Source: a virus. From it: a stretch of 23,241 bases of DNA. The stretch spans positions 1 through 23,241 of IMG/VR virus record IMGVR_UViG_3300048113_000390. One strand, given 5' to 3'. Below, piece by piece: positions 6,174 through 12,901 of this stretch (the stretch's first letter is position 1; the number at the start of each line of letters is the position of its first letter). The notes beneath the pieces were generated by a model, which saw only the letters and a list, made by a program, of their open reading frames with translations, was not told the origin of the DNA and searched no databases. The position numbers and the translations under genes were made by a program.

Positions 6174-6960
6174 AGAAATAAAATTACTCGATGGAAAGGC
6201 TTGGGATAAAGATGAGCTTTTAAACAGGATGGTTGATGACTCCTTTTACTATGGCTACCTGTCTAAGGCTGCCTTATCTTCTTCAGCCTCAAAGGACTTG
6301 CTTAAGTCTTCTAAGTCTTATTACAAATCACTTAGCAGAAAGCAGAAAGAGACTCAGGCTTTAAGAGAGGGGCGGTTGTTCCATACTTTAGTTCTAGAGC
6401 CAGAGACTATACAGCATAAGTATGAATTGGTTTCTAATGAACGTAGAGATGCTTCAGTCAGAAAGATTCAATCTCTTGCTGACAGGGAGGTTATATTGCA
6501 AAAGGAATATAACTTTATGAAGGCTCTTATGAATAATGTGGTTGACTGCGTTGACGCGTTTGATCTTATTCAAGGAGGTTTAGCAGAGGTTCCTGCTATT
6601 GGTATGATAAACGATATCCCCTTCAGGGGTAAAGCTGACTACTTGAAGAGCGATCATATAGTAGACCTTAAGACAACCGTTTCATTAGACGGTTGGCTTT
6701 GGACCGCAAAGAATAAGTGGCATTATGATATGCAGGCTTATATATATAAGGAGCTGTTTAACGTCAGTAGGTTTACATTCCTTGTGGTTGAGAAGATCTC
6801 TGGTGAGATTGCTATATTCGAAACTACTGCTGAATCTTTCGAGTCTGGTAGGCAGAAGGTTCAGACTGTAACGGATAGATATAAAAGATCGTTTCTAAAT
6901 AAGAATGAGTCTGAGATAAGATCTGAAGTTTACAACCAATATCAAACAGGAGAATTTTAA
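6160..6960 (+). CDS. RecE/Cas4-type PD-(D/E)XK exonuclease (DUF3799-like)
   Basis: This family resects double-stranded DNA ends to expose single strands for an annealing protein. The 266 residues show the usual order: REGRLFHTLVLEP (69-81) with H75, E143 ahead of the core, FRGKAD (155-160) with D160, IVDLKTT (167-173) with D169 and K171, then HYDMQAYIY (188-196), the Q-x-x-x-Y motif of RecB/Cas4-like exonucleases. All key acidic and Lys residues are present. Length fits phage exonuclease VIII-like proteins. It would pair with ERF (1120-1656), although the two genes are 4.5 kb apart and under different promoters. The stop overlaps the next ATG (TAATG). Confidence 0.85.
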   Translation: MSLSEEIKLLDGKAWDKDELLNRMVDDSFYYGYLSKAALSSSASKDLLKSSKSYYKSLSRKQKETQALREGRLFHTLVLEPETIQHKYELVSNERRDASVRKIQSLADREVILQKEYNFMKALMNNVVDCVDAFDLIQGGLAEVPAIGMINDIPFRGKADYLKSDHIVDLKTTVSLDGWLWTAKNKWHYDMQAYIYKELFNVSRFTFLVVEKISGEIAIFETTAESFESGRQKVQTVTDRYKRSFLNKNESEIRSEVYNQYQTGEF

Positions 6961-7208
6961 TGGATAAAGCTGAGTACAATCAGGATGTAATCCACTTTTA
7001 CTATTTAGCCTTGCTAGATTTATATTCTGGGATGCCCTACAGTCACTTAGAAGAACAATTAGCTGAGTTTGAATTAATAGAGAATTATGAAGCTTGTGAA
7101 GGAGTCAATCGAGCCTTAAAGCTCGCTGACTTCTGCACGATAAGCGAATTAGGTAGAGAAATAATCGAAATAGAAAAATTAATAGACGATGAATATAGAT
7201 TTAATTAA
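6960..7208 (+). CDS. Small acidic hypothetical protein
   Basis: The 82 residues are helical and strongly acidic (EEQLAEFELIENYEACEG; EIIEIEKLIDDEY). It is coupled to the exonuclease by TAATG and overlaps the DnaA-domain gene by 20 bases. Small acidic phage proteins can mimic DNA or bind host nucleases, and one next to an exonuclease is suggestive, but nothing in the sequence proves it. No family is recognised. Confidence 0.6.
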   Translation: MDKAEYNQDVIHFYYLALLDLYSGMPYSHLEEQLAEFELIENYEACEGVNRALKLADFCTISELGREIIEIEKLIDDEYRFN

Positions 7209-7641
7209 AAGAGTAACAGAAGAAATTACTGGTCACAAAGTAGATGACCAAAGAAGAAACAAAGAAATTGTTGTAGCTAGAAACATATACTTTAAAATAT
7301 GTAGGGATATGACAGGCCATACCCTTCACGCTGTAGGTCAATTAGCTGGCAGGCATTACGCCACTGTACTTCACGGAATTGAAGCTCTTGAAGGATGGAT
7401 GGAAAACGAGCCAGGAACTAGAGCTTTGTATGAAAGGGTAAAAAGGAATATTCCTGACGATCTTCAGGCGGTTAGCTTCAATAATTCTGTTGGTTATTAC
7501 CTGGAGGAGAATAAGAGGCTTAACAATATTATAGCAGATTTATGGCAAAGCAACCAGTTACTCAGAGAGAAAGTATATGGCTCGAGACACAATAAGCAAA
7601 GTTCAGAAGTTAAAGAGGAAATGGCAGCGGCTAGATTATAG
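7189..7641 (+). CDS. DnaA domain IV-like DNA-binding protein without the ATPase domain
   Basis: Residues 23-67 follow the C-terminal DNA-binding domain of DnaA: RNKEIVVARNIYFKICRDM, then TGHTLHAVGQLAGRHYATVLH (42-62 in two parts). The signature GR-x-x-[ST/A]-T-V-L-H of DnaA, which contacts the DnaA box, is clearly kept. There is no AAA+ module, and after residue 70 the protein is a charged helical tail, perhaps a coiled coil (YLEENKRLNNIIADLW). It could mark phage or host DnaA boxes, recruit the replication ATPase at 2401-3234, or block host initiation. It overlaps both neighbours (20 and 65 bases). Confidence 0.7.
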   Translation: MNIDLIKRVTEEITGHKVDDQRRNKEIVVARNIYFKICRDMTGHTLHAVGQLAGRHYATVLHGIEALEGWMENEPGTRALYERVKRNIPDDLQAVSFNNSVGYYLEENKRLNNIIADLWQSNQLLREKVYGSRHNKQSSEVKEEMAAARL

Positions 7642-7849
7642 TGCTTGCGTTTGGTGCTTTGATAATGGATATAGGATATACCCAGTACCCTCTTACAAAT
7701 GCAAAGGGAAATGTATTGAGTTTTATATTGTTATAGAGAAGGACGGAAAAGTAAAGAAGTCTAGTAATAAATATAAAGACACTGAGTACAACGATAGGAT
7801 CTGGGAGATATATCAGTGGTTATATGATAAACACTCTAAAAAAGAATGA
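7577..7849 (+). CDS. Hypothetical small basic protein
   Basis: The 90 residues contain a basic front (KVQKLKRKWQRL), Cys residues (ACVWCF; YKCKGKC) and a beta-like middle (CIEFYIVIEKDGKVKK). It is the only ATG in the frame and overlaps the DnaA-domain gene by 65 bases, which is deep for this genome, so the true start may be later or non-ATG. Its TGA overlaps the methyltransferase start as ATGA. No family is recognised. Confidence 0.55.
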   Translation: MARDTISKVQKLKRKWQRLDYSACVWCFDNGYRIYPVPSYKCKGKCIEFYIVIEKDGKVKKSSNKYKDTEYNDRIWEIYQWLYDKHSKKE

Positions 7850-8811
7850 GAATAAACTTATTAGATTTATTTAGCGGTATAGGTGGTTTTCACCTAGGAC
7901 TTGAAAGAGCTGGGTTCAAGGTTAAAGCCTACAATTCAGAAATAGATAAGTATGCTAAAAAAGTATACGCACATAACTTTGAAAATAGCACATATGTCGG
8001 ATCAGTTAAAGATGTTCGAGGAGCAGAACTCCCCAAAATCGATGCCATCACTTTCGGAAGTCCTTGCCAAGACTTCTCAATTGCTGGAAATCGTGAAGGA
8101 ATGGGAGGAGAGCGAAGCAGCCTTATCCTTGAAGCAATTAGGCTTATACAAGAATGTAGACCTCGTTTTTTTATCTGGGAAAACGTTAAGGGAACATTCT
8201 CCTCAAACAATCGCGAAGACTTTGCAGCAATCTTGCAAACGTTTGCCAACCTTGGGGATTATACAATCGAATGGCAACTGCTTAATACAAAGTGGTTTCT
8301 ACCCCAAAATAGAGAGAGAATCTACCTTGTCGGATATCTTGGAGGAAGAAGTGGACAGCAAGTATTTCCTATCGGAGAGTACTGTAAATCGATTAATGAG
8401 CTACAGAGACAACAAGGAAGTTCCTGTACACTCAAAGCAAGATACCGAGCAGATGGAAACGGAAGTTATGTTGTTGAACGTAAACTCAATGCACAAGAAA
8501 CAATAGGAGCAGGGACACTTAGAACTCATAATGATGGTAAAGGTTTTAGAGAAACAAAAGATGGAGATTCTCCTTGTATACCTGCTAGGGCAAGGGAGGA
8601 TGGCTCAGGACAACCTATTATAAACATAAACAAAACTATCCGCAGACTAACACCGATAGAGTGTGAAAGGCTACAAGGCTTTCCAGATAATTGGACACTA
8701 GCTGATGGAATATCAGATACTCAAAGATATAAGATGTGTGGTAATGCGGTTACAGTGGATGTCGTTGAATCTGTTGGAAGATCTTTGATGAACACTCTAA
8801 AAAGTAGATAG
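7846..8811 (+). CDS. dcm: C5-cytosine-specific DNA methyltransferase (Dcm family)
   Basis: The enzyme moves a methyl group from S-adenosylmethionine to C5 of cytosine. The 321 residues contain every core motif in order: DLFSGIGGF (7-15, AdoMet), GSPCQDFS (71-78, catalytic C74), WENVKG (111-116), QNRERIYLVG (154-163), a target-recognition region with Gly-rich segments at about 190-265, RRLTPIECERLQGFPDNW (266-283) and GNAVTVDVV (299-307). It is complete and should be active; the target site cannot be read off. No restriction enzyme partner is visible, so it probably shields phage DNA from host restriction. A second open frame overlaps 7952-8506 (see findings). The start is coupled to the gene before. 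Confidence 0.95.
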   Translation: MRINLLDLFSGIGGFHLGLERAGFKVKAYNSEIDKYAKKVYAHNFENSTYVGSVKDVRGAELPKIDAITFGSPCQDFSIAGNREGMGGERSSLILEAIRLIQECRPRFFIWENVKGTFSSNNREDFAAILQTFANLGDYTIEWQLLNTKWFLPQNRERIYLVGYLGGRSGQQVFPIGEYCKSINELQRQQGSSCTLKARYRADGNGSYVVERKLNAQETIGAGTLRTHNDGKGFRETKDGDSPCIPARAREDGSGQPIININKTIRRLTPIECERLQGFPDNWTLADGISDTQRYKMCGNAVTVDVVESVGRSLMNTLKSR

Positions 8812-8825
8812 TTATATTAATATGG
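8808..8825 (+). promoter_or_regulatory. Shared start-site element before the terminase operon
   Basis: The 18 bases ATAGTTATATTAATATGG run into the ATG at 8822 and recur exactly at 20310-20327. A close relative (14 of 16) lies at 13205-13220. All three precede genes that are not coupled to the gene before. It may be a late promoter or a translation-start element. Confidence 0.4.
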
Positions 8826-9235
8826 GTAGAAAGCCTAAAGAGTTTAAATACGTCAAGAAGAATGACGGCCGTAAAAATAACGGCCGTAAGAAAGGAGATA
8901 AGTATCTTAAGAAGGTCGAGGCTACTCCAGCTAAGATTAATGATGCTAAGAAGGATCGTATAGGTATTTATGCTCTTAATGCTATGAAGGAAGTCTTTGG
9001 CTCTGAAGAGGAGGCTTGGGCCACGTTAGCAAAGCAAGCTAGAGACTCTTTCGCCCATATGAAGTTGCTGTTCGAATATAAGTATGGTAAGCCTACAGAG
9101 AATGTAGACTATACCTCTGGGGGACAGAAGCTGGATATTCCCATAACCAATATATTTGCAGGCACACAGTCTACACCTCAGATAGATAACACAATAGACA
9201 TTACACCAGAAGAAGATGGAGCCGACACTGAATGA
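8822..9235 (+). CDS. terS: Terminase small subunit, probable
   Basis: The 137-residue protein has a very basic start (GRKPKEFKYVKKN, then KNNGRKKGDKYLKK) suited to DNA binding, a helical middle (RIGIYALNAMKEVF, EEEAWATLAKQARDSFAHMKLLFEYKYGKP), and an acidic C-terminus. The SF-x-H-M-K-L-L-x-E-Y-x-Y-G-K-P segment resembles small terminase subunits of Bacteroidota phages. It overlaps the large terminase gene by 20 bases. Small subunits recognise the packaging site and hand it to the large subunit. The call rests on position and general form; the N-terminal GRKPK and repeated NGRK elements could also suit another DNA-binding role. Confidence 0.7.
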   Translation: MGRKPKEFKYVKKNDGRKNNGRKKGDKYLKKVEATPAKINDAKKDRIGIYALNAMKEVFGSEEEAWATLAKQARDSFAHMKLLFEYKYGKPTENVDYTSGGQKLDIPITNIFAGTQSTPQIDNTIDITPEEDGADTE

Positions 9236-10424
9236 TAAGTATCAGGCCTTAGGCAATGATACTAGATACTTTGTCGTTACTGGAGGTAGAGGTTCTGGTA
9301 AGTCTTTTGCGGTGAATACGTTCCTGGCATTTCTTACTATGGAGAAAGGCCATAAGATACTGTTCACTAGATATACTATGGTTTCTGCTGCAACTTCTAT
9401 TATACCTGAGTTCCTGGAGAAGATAGAAATGTTTGGCATAGCCCAATACTTCCGTATAACTAAAGACGAGATCTTAAACACAGCCACTGGTTCATCAATA
9501 ATATTTAAGGGTATCAGAACAAGCAGCGGTAACCAAACCGCTGCATTAAAGTCTCTACAGGGTATTACAACGTTTGTATTGGACGAAGCAGAGGAATTGA
9601 TAGATGAGGACACCTTTGATAAAATAGATCAATCTGTGCGCTCTAAAAGCAGCCAGAATAGGGTTATATTAATACTCAATCCAACAACTAAAGAGCATTG
9701 GATATATCAGCGTTTCTTCGCAGCTAAAATGGTTAACTCAGGAGTGAATAGCTGGAAGGACAATGTAACTTATGTACACACAACATTCAAGGACAACCTG
9801 GATAACCTATCAGATTCGTTCTTGACTCAGATAGATGAAATACGCAATAGAAGGCCAGATAGGTACAATCACCAGATACTTGGAGGATGGCTAGATAAAG
9901 CAGAAGGTACAGTATTTACTAATTGGAAGATTGGTCCATTTAACGATTATCATCCAATTATCTTTGGTCAAGATTTCGGTTTCTCTGTAGACCCTACAAC
10001 ACTCATAAAATGCTCTGTAGACTCCTCTGGGAAGCGTTTATGGGTAAAAGAGTGCTTTGTTAAGGCAGGGCTATCTACAAAGGAAATAGCCGAAAGAAAT
10101 ATCAGATATGCAGGTGAAGAACTGATTTTGGCTGATAATTCCGAACCTAGGCTTTTGGCAGAAATGCGAGATACTTATGGTTGTAATATAAAGCCTACTC
10201 TTAAACGCAGTGGGTCAATCCTCTCAGGGATTGCCCTGCTGCAAGATTATGATATTATAGTAGATCCTAAGTCGGAGAATATAGTTAAGGAGCTTAACAA
10301 TTATGTGTGGCACTCTAAGAATCAGAAGCCAGTTGATAAATGGAATCACTGCCTTGATGCGATTCGTTATGCTGTTCAATTCTCTGATGCCAATTCTAAA
10401 AAAGGAACTTACGTCATCAGGTAA
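9216..10424 (+). CDS. terL: Terminase large subunit (PBSX/Terminase_3 type)
   Basis: This is the ATP-driven DNA-packaging motor with a nuclease domain. The 402 residues show Walker A GGRGSGKS (23-30), Walker B FVLDEAEE (120-127) with D123 and E124, a coupling motif region LILNPT (152-157), and RNase H-like nuclease acids at D253 (GQDFGFSVDPTT), D307 (LILADNSEPR) and D381 (HCLDAIRYAV). Length is typical of the PBSX-like group. The gene ends at 10424; a repeat array begins one base later, and the core of that repeat also occurs inside this gene at 10199-10211, encoding LKRSG. Phage packaging sites often lie near terminase genes. Confidence 0.95.
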   Translation: MEPTLNDKYQALGNDTRYFVVTGGRGSGKSFAVNTFLAFLTMEKGHKILFTRYTMVSAATSIIPEFLEKIEMFGIAQYFRITKDEILNTATGSSIIFKGIRTSSGNQTAALKSLQGITTFVLDEAEELIDEDTFDKIDQSVRSKSSQNRVILILNPTTKEHWIYQRFFAAKMVNSGVNSWKDNVTYVHTTFKDNLDNLSDSFLTQIDEIRNRRPDRYNHQILGGWLDKAEGTVFTNWKIGPFNDYHPIIFGQDFGFSVDPTTLIKCSVDSSGKRLWVKECFVKAGLSTKEIAERNIRYAGEELILADNSEPRLLAEMRDTYGCNIKPTLKRSGSILSGIALLQDYDIIVDPKSENIVKELNNYVWHSKNQKPVDKWNHCLDAIRYAVQFSDANSKKGTYVIR

Positions 10425-10531
10425 TTCTTAAACGCAGTAGGGGTTCTTAAACGCAGTAGGGGTGCGGATTCTTAAACGCAGTACCCAGGTTCTTAAACGC
10501 AGTACCCCCCCTCTTAAACGCAGTACCCCCC
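10425..10531 (+). repeat. Five-copy direct repeat array, core TCTTAAACGCAGTA
   Basis: The 14-base core occurs at 10426, 10445, 10470, 10491 and 10512, so start-to-start spacings are 19, 25, 21 and 21 bases, near two helical turns. The first two copies are followed by GGGG and the last three by CCC or longer C runs. A sixth 13-base match lies in the terminase gene at 10199-10211. Spacers of 5-11 bases rule out a CRISPR array. The form is that of iterons: binding sites for terminase, a replication protein or a recombinase. Confidence 0.9.
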
Positions 10532-10741
10532 AAAATTCCAGGTACTATGCACGCATAATAAAAAGTATATTTTTCCTTGCGTATGTAAATAAATTGTTTA
10601 TTCGCGCTCGGGTACCTTTTATATATGGCTGGCCTTTTCATTACTACAAAGGACCACAGAAAAAAAAATATATTTTTTCCTGTTCGGGTTTGATTTGTTT
10701 ATAATTTGTGTATATTTACACTATAACAAAAAACGTATAAA
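10532..10741. other. Leader of the accessory cassette, no gene
   Basis: This A/T-rich leader has no credible reading frame. Two related blocks (AAAAAGTATATTTTTCC near 10562 and a longer-run version near 10667) form an imperfect direct repeat about 107 bases apart. GGGTACCTTT at 10610-10619 is the inverse of AAAGGTACCC at 12868-12877. It ends with the promoter at 10689-10718. Confidence 0.5.
10689..10718 (+). promoter_or_regulatory. Near-consensus Bacteroidota promoter for the cassette
   Basis: TTTG at 10689-10692 and TATATTTA at 10711-10718 are 18 bases apart; only the last base of the -7 element departs from TAnnTTTG. The message would start near 10725, about 17 bases before the ATG at 10742. 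It lets the cassette be expressed independently of the late genes. Confidence 0.5.
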
Positions 10742-10864
10742 ATGAAAAAAACTAACATCACCACCGAAAAAAACGTAATTAAAGCCGTAGACAATTTGAG
10801 CCGCTTAGGTTTGGCCCTTTGCTTTGTCTGGTTATTTTGTCAAATCCTTAATACTTATTTATGA
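10742..10864 (+). CDS. Small membrane protein, first gene of the cassette
   Basis: A 40-codon frame follows the promoter at 10689-10718. A polar, basic front (MKKTNITTEKNVIKAVDNL) leads into one hydrophobic helix (LGLALCFVWLFCQIL, about 22-36). Its TGA overlaps the next ATG (ATGA). No family is recognised. It is likely to sit in the inner membrane. Confidence 0.55.
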   Translation: MKKTNITTEKNVIKAVDNLSRLGLALCFVWLFCQILNTYL

Positions 10865-10989
10865 TATTTATATATAGTACAAAAGATTTGCCAGGTATGA
10901 ATAAAAAAACCTTGGCAACATTGAAAAAAGATTTAAAAGAAGCATTAAAAGAAGTCAAAAATTATGAAAGCAACAATAGAATTAAATAA
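10861..10989 (+). CDS. Small basic helical protein
   Basis: A 42-codon frame coupled to the one before by ATGA. It is Lys-rich and helical (LATLKKDLKEALKEVKNY). It overlaps the SH3-like gene by 26 bases. An internal ATG gives a shorter protein starting MNKKTLATL, which may be the true start. No family is recognised. Confidence 0.45.
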   Translation: MIFIYSTKDLPGMNKKTLATLKKDLKEALKEVKNYESNNRIK

Positions 10990-11338
10990 GAAACTAACAG
11001 CGGCCGAGATCATAGAACTAACAAAGGGCGGCCGTATATTCTCGGCGGCCTTTATTAAAAAGGACGGCGAGTTAAGAAAAGGCCTTTTTCGTTTAGGCGT
11101 TAAAAAAGGCGTAAAGGGCAAAGGCTTTGCATTTGATCCAATTGCAAAAGGCCTGGTGTCGGTTTATGATATGCAAAAACAGGCTTTTAGATTTATCACA
11201 GCCGCGCAGCTTTTAAGCCTTACAGCCCAGGGTGTCCGATGGATATATAAACCAGAGACAGACCAACAAAGATTTAACCGCGTATGGAATGACGGCGGCG
11301 ATATAGACAAAAAGATAAATTATATAAATAGCATCTAA
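10964..11338 (+). CDS. SH3 beta-barrel fold-containing phage protein
   Basis: The 124 residues match the form of small phage proteins usually annotated as SH3 beta-barrel fold-containing: a short helix, then GGRIFSAAFIKKDGELRK (22-39), LFRLGVKKGVKGKG (41-54), DPIAKGLVSVYDMQKQAFRFI (58-78) and a final strand (GVRWIYKP). The function is unknown; the barrel often binds proteins or nucleic acid. Codon use is unlike the flanking phage genes, with many GGC, GCC and CGC/CGT codons. It is followed one base later by the Gp88-like gene, and these two types are commonly neighbours in Bacteroidota phages, from memory. Confidence 0.65.
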   Translation: MKATIELNKKLTAAEIIELTKGGRIFSAAFIKKDGELRKGLFRLGVKKGVKGKGFAFDPIAKGLVSVYDMQKQAFRFITAAQLLSLTAQGVRWIYKPETDQQRFNRVWNDGGDIDKKINYINSI

Positions 11339-11339
11339 G

Positions 11340-12092
11340 ATGAAAAATTACACAATACCTAAAAAACTATTAAGCCCAGGGGCCACAAATGCCAAGACGG
11401 CAAAAAATGAATTAAAGACTTTTATTTTATATCTGGCCCCTTATAACCAAAACAGCAAAAAGATTAATATTTGCCCAAAGGCATCAAAGGGATGCGCGGC
11501 CGCCTGTTTATTTACAGCGGGCCGCGGTGCATTCTCTAATGTAATAAACAGCCGCACAAATAAGACAGAATATTTTCTACACAATAAAAGTTTATTTATT
11601 AAACAGCTTGCAAAGGAAATTGTTTTGGAAGTGGCCAAGGCTAAAAAGAAAGGGGAAAAGATCGCCTTTCGTTTAAACGGGACCAGCGATCTGGATTTTG
11701 TTTACCTATTGAAAAAATACGCGGCCTTGGATATTATCGACCTTTACCCCGTAGCAATTTTGTACGACTACACAAAAATATTAGGCAAGGCAAAAAAATA
11801 TATTAATCACCCTAATTATATTGTAACATTCAGCCGCGCCGAGGACAACGAAGCGGAGGCGGTCCAGGCTTTAAATATGGGCGTTAATGTGTCGGCGGTA
11901 TTTTCGCCTACTTTACCGGATACCTGGCAAGGCTTCCCCGTAATTGACGGGGATAAGTCCGATCTAGTAATGATCTATAACAAGGGCGTAGTACTTGGCC
12001 TAAAAGCCAAAGGACGCGCCCGTAAAGATAGCAGCGGCTTTACTATACCCGTATCAAATAAAACAATTAAACAAACAGAAAAAATATATTAA
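11340..12092 (+). CDS. Gp88-like protein (phage gene product 88 family) with a cysteine cluster
   Basis: The 250 residues carry the family's recognisable core: CPKASKGCAAACLFTAGRG (45-63) with C45, C52 and C56, then NSRTNKTEYFLHN (70-82), RLNGTSDLDF (111-120), LYDYTKI (141-147) and VTFSRAEDN (162-170). The three spaced Cys and the barrel-like order of later motifs hint at metal or iron-sulfur binding, which would be inference. The family was first named in mycobacteriophages and has no proven function. GC-rich codons mark it as part of the foreign-looking cassette. It is flanked by one-base gaps to its neighbours, so it is in the same operon. Confidence 0.75.
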   Translation: MKNYTIPKKLLSPGATNAKTAKNELKTFILYLAPYNQNSKKINICPKASKGCAAACLFTAGRGAFSNVINSRTNKTEYFLHNKSLFIKQLAKEIVLEVAKAKKKGEKIAFRLNGTSDLDFVYLLKKYAALDIIDLYPVAILYDYTKILGKAKKYINHPNYIVTFSRAEDNEAEAVQALNMGVNVSAVFSPTLPDTWQGFPVIDGDKSDLVMIYNKGVVLGLKAKGRARKDSSGFTIPVSNKTIKQTEKIY

Positions 12093-12093
12093 T

Positions 12094-12414
12094 ATGACTT
12101 ATTCAAACAGCGACACAATAAACAAAGCCTTACTAAAGCATTTTAAAAGTAATGCGAACAAAAGAAAAGCCAGGCCGCAAAAATACAAATCCGAACGGCT
12201 TCAAATATCAGTCGAGGTAAAAGATATAATATCCACTCATATCGATAATGATGAGGGGCCTTACTTCAATATTTGCCTAGAATGTTATGATGGGATCGAG
12301 TACTATTTACAAATAGATCCAGCCGACTTTTTGTCTTGGTTTGGTCCCAATAGAATAAAGGACCTAAAAAAGAAAGCATTAAGGAACCTTGAGAAAAGGA
12401 TAGGCAATGAATAA
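12094..12414 (+). CDS. Hypothetical protein of the cassette
   Basis: The 106 residues have a basic front (KALLKHFKSNANKRKARPQKY), an acidic/beta middle (DNDEGPYFNICLECYDG) and a basic C-terminal helix (NRIKDLKKKALRNLEKRI). The start lies in an ATATTAATATG context, similar to but shorter than the element at 8808. It overlaps the next small gene by 8 bases. No family is recognised. Confidence 0.65.
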   Translation: MTYSNSDTINKALLKHFKSNANKRKARPQKYKSERLQISVEVKDIISTHIDNDEGPYFNICLECYDGIEYYLQIDPADFLSWFGPNRIKDLKKKALRNLEKRIGNE

Positions 12415-12586
12415 AACTAAAAGACAATACGACCACGCGCGACAACACGCGCGAGATATTAAAAGGCTTTACCCTATTAAAGAAGCCCTACAGATATTAG
12501 AGGTGGAGAATAAATATTATCTCACAAATAATACCAACTTCCAAACCAGGATTAATTTTAAAGACTTTAACACATTAGTAAAATGA
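12407..12586 (+). CDS. Small basic hypothetical protein
   Basis: A 59-codon frame, His/Arg-rich at the start (KRQYDHARQHARDIKRLYP), with a leucine-rich helix (IKEALQILEVENKYYL) and a polar end. It overlaps the gene before by 8 bases and the next ATG by ATGA. No family is recognised. Coupling on both sides supports coding. Confidence 0.6.
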   Translation: MNKTKRQYDHARQHARDIKRLYPIKEALQILEVENKYYLTNNTNFQTRINFKDFNTLVK

Positions 12587-12723
12587 ACTACTACAGCCCA
12601 TCAAACCCAGAAGAAGAAAGCGGCGGCCACTGCCTACACTGCAGTAACCCAATAGAAGATCCGGACCGCTTCGAAAGTAACTTTTGCTCCAGAGACTGCG
12701 AATTTCTTAACGCTTGCTTTTGA
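12583..12723 (+). CDS. Small zinc-finger-like protein
   Basis: A 46-codon frame with a C-x-x-C pair (CLHC, residues 17-20) and a C-x-x-x-C pair (CSRDC, 35-39) about 14 residues later, the FCS type of zinc-binding treble-clef seen in small regulatory proteins. The last gene of the cassette, it is followed by a terminator at 12751. It probably binds one zinc; DNA, RNA or protein contact is all possible. Confidence 0.6.
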   Translation: MNYYSPSNPEEESGGHCLHCSNPIEDPDRFESNFCSRDCEFLNACF

Positions 12724-12750
12724 TCTGAAATAATAATTAAATTTTGTGGT

Positions 12751-12783
12751 AAATCCCTGGTTAATAGCTGGGGATTTTTTTTT
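12751..12783 (+). terminator. Intrinsic terminator ending the cassette
   Basis: AAATCCC (12751-12757) pairs exactly with GGGATTT (12771-12777), and a run of nine T (12775-12783) follows, partly shared with the stem. It closes the operon that begins at the promoter at 10689. Confidence 0.85.
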
Positions 12784-12821
12784 GTTCTTTCCGACCCTTA
12801 CTTTTTATCACCTGTTCAGAT

Positions 12822-12853
12822 GCGATTTAAGCCCCCTAAGAAGCGATTTAAGC
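12822..12853 (-). repeat. Two inverted relatives of the left-hand array
   Basis: GCGATTTAAGC occurs at 12822-12832 and 12843-12853, 21 bases apart, the same period as the left array. Read on the minus strand the unit is CTTAAATCGC with TAGGGG between copies. The left array has CTTAAACGC with TAGGGG between its first copies. They differ mainly by one inserted T. Confidence 0.6.
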
Positions 12854-12901
12854 GGCTTTGATGGGTTAAAGGTACCCTAGGCCCCACTTTAATAGAAAAA
12901 G

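Noticed and set aside
7929-8249. A 106-codon minus-strand frame opposite the methyltransferase
   Set aside because: Antisense to the conserved catalytic motifs; explained as a shadow.
10425-10531. CRISPR array
   Set aside because: Repeats are only about 14 bases with 5-11 base gaps, no cas genes are near, and the gaps are simple G or C runs.
10462-10704. An 80-codon + strand frame reading LKRST repeats
   Set aside because: It exists because the repeat array lacks stops in that frame; no start context, and the second half is low-complexity leader sequence.
10610-12877. Inverted GGGTACCTTT (10610-10619) and AAAGGTACCC (12868-12877) as cassette ends
   Set aside because: Six of the ten bases are a self-palindrome and the order relative to the repeat arrays is not mirrored, so terminal inverted repeats are not supported.
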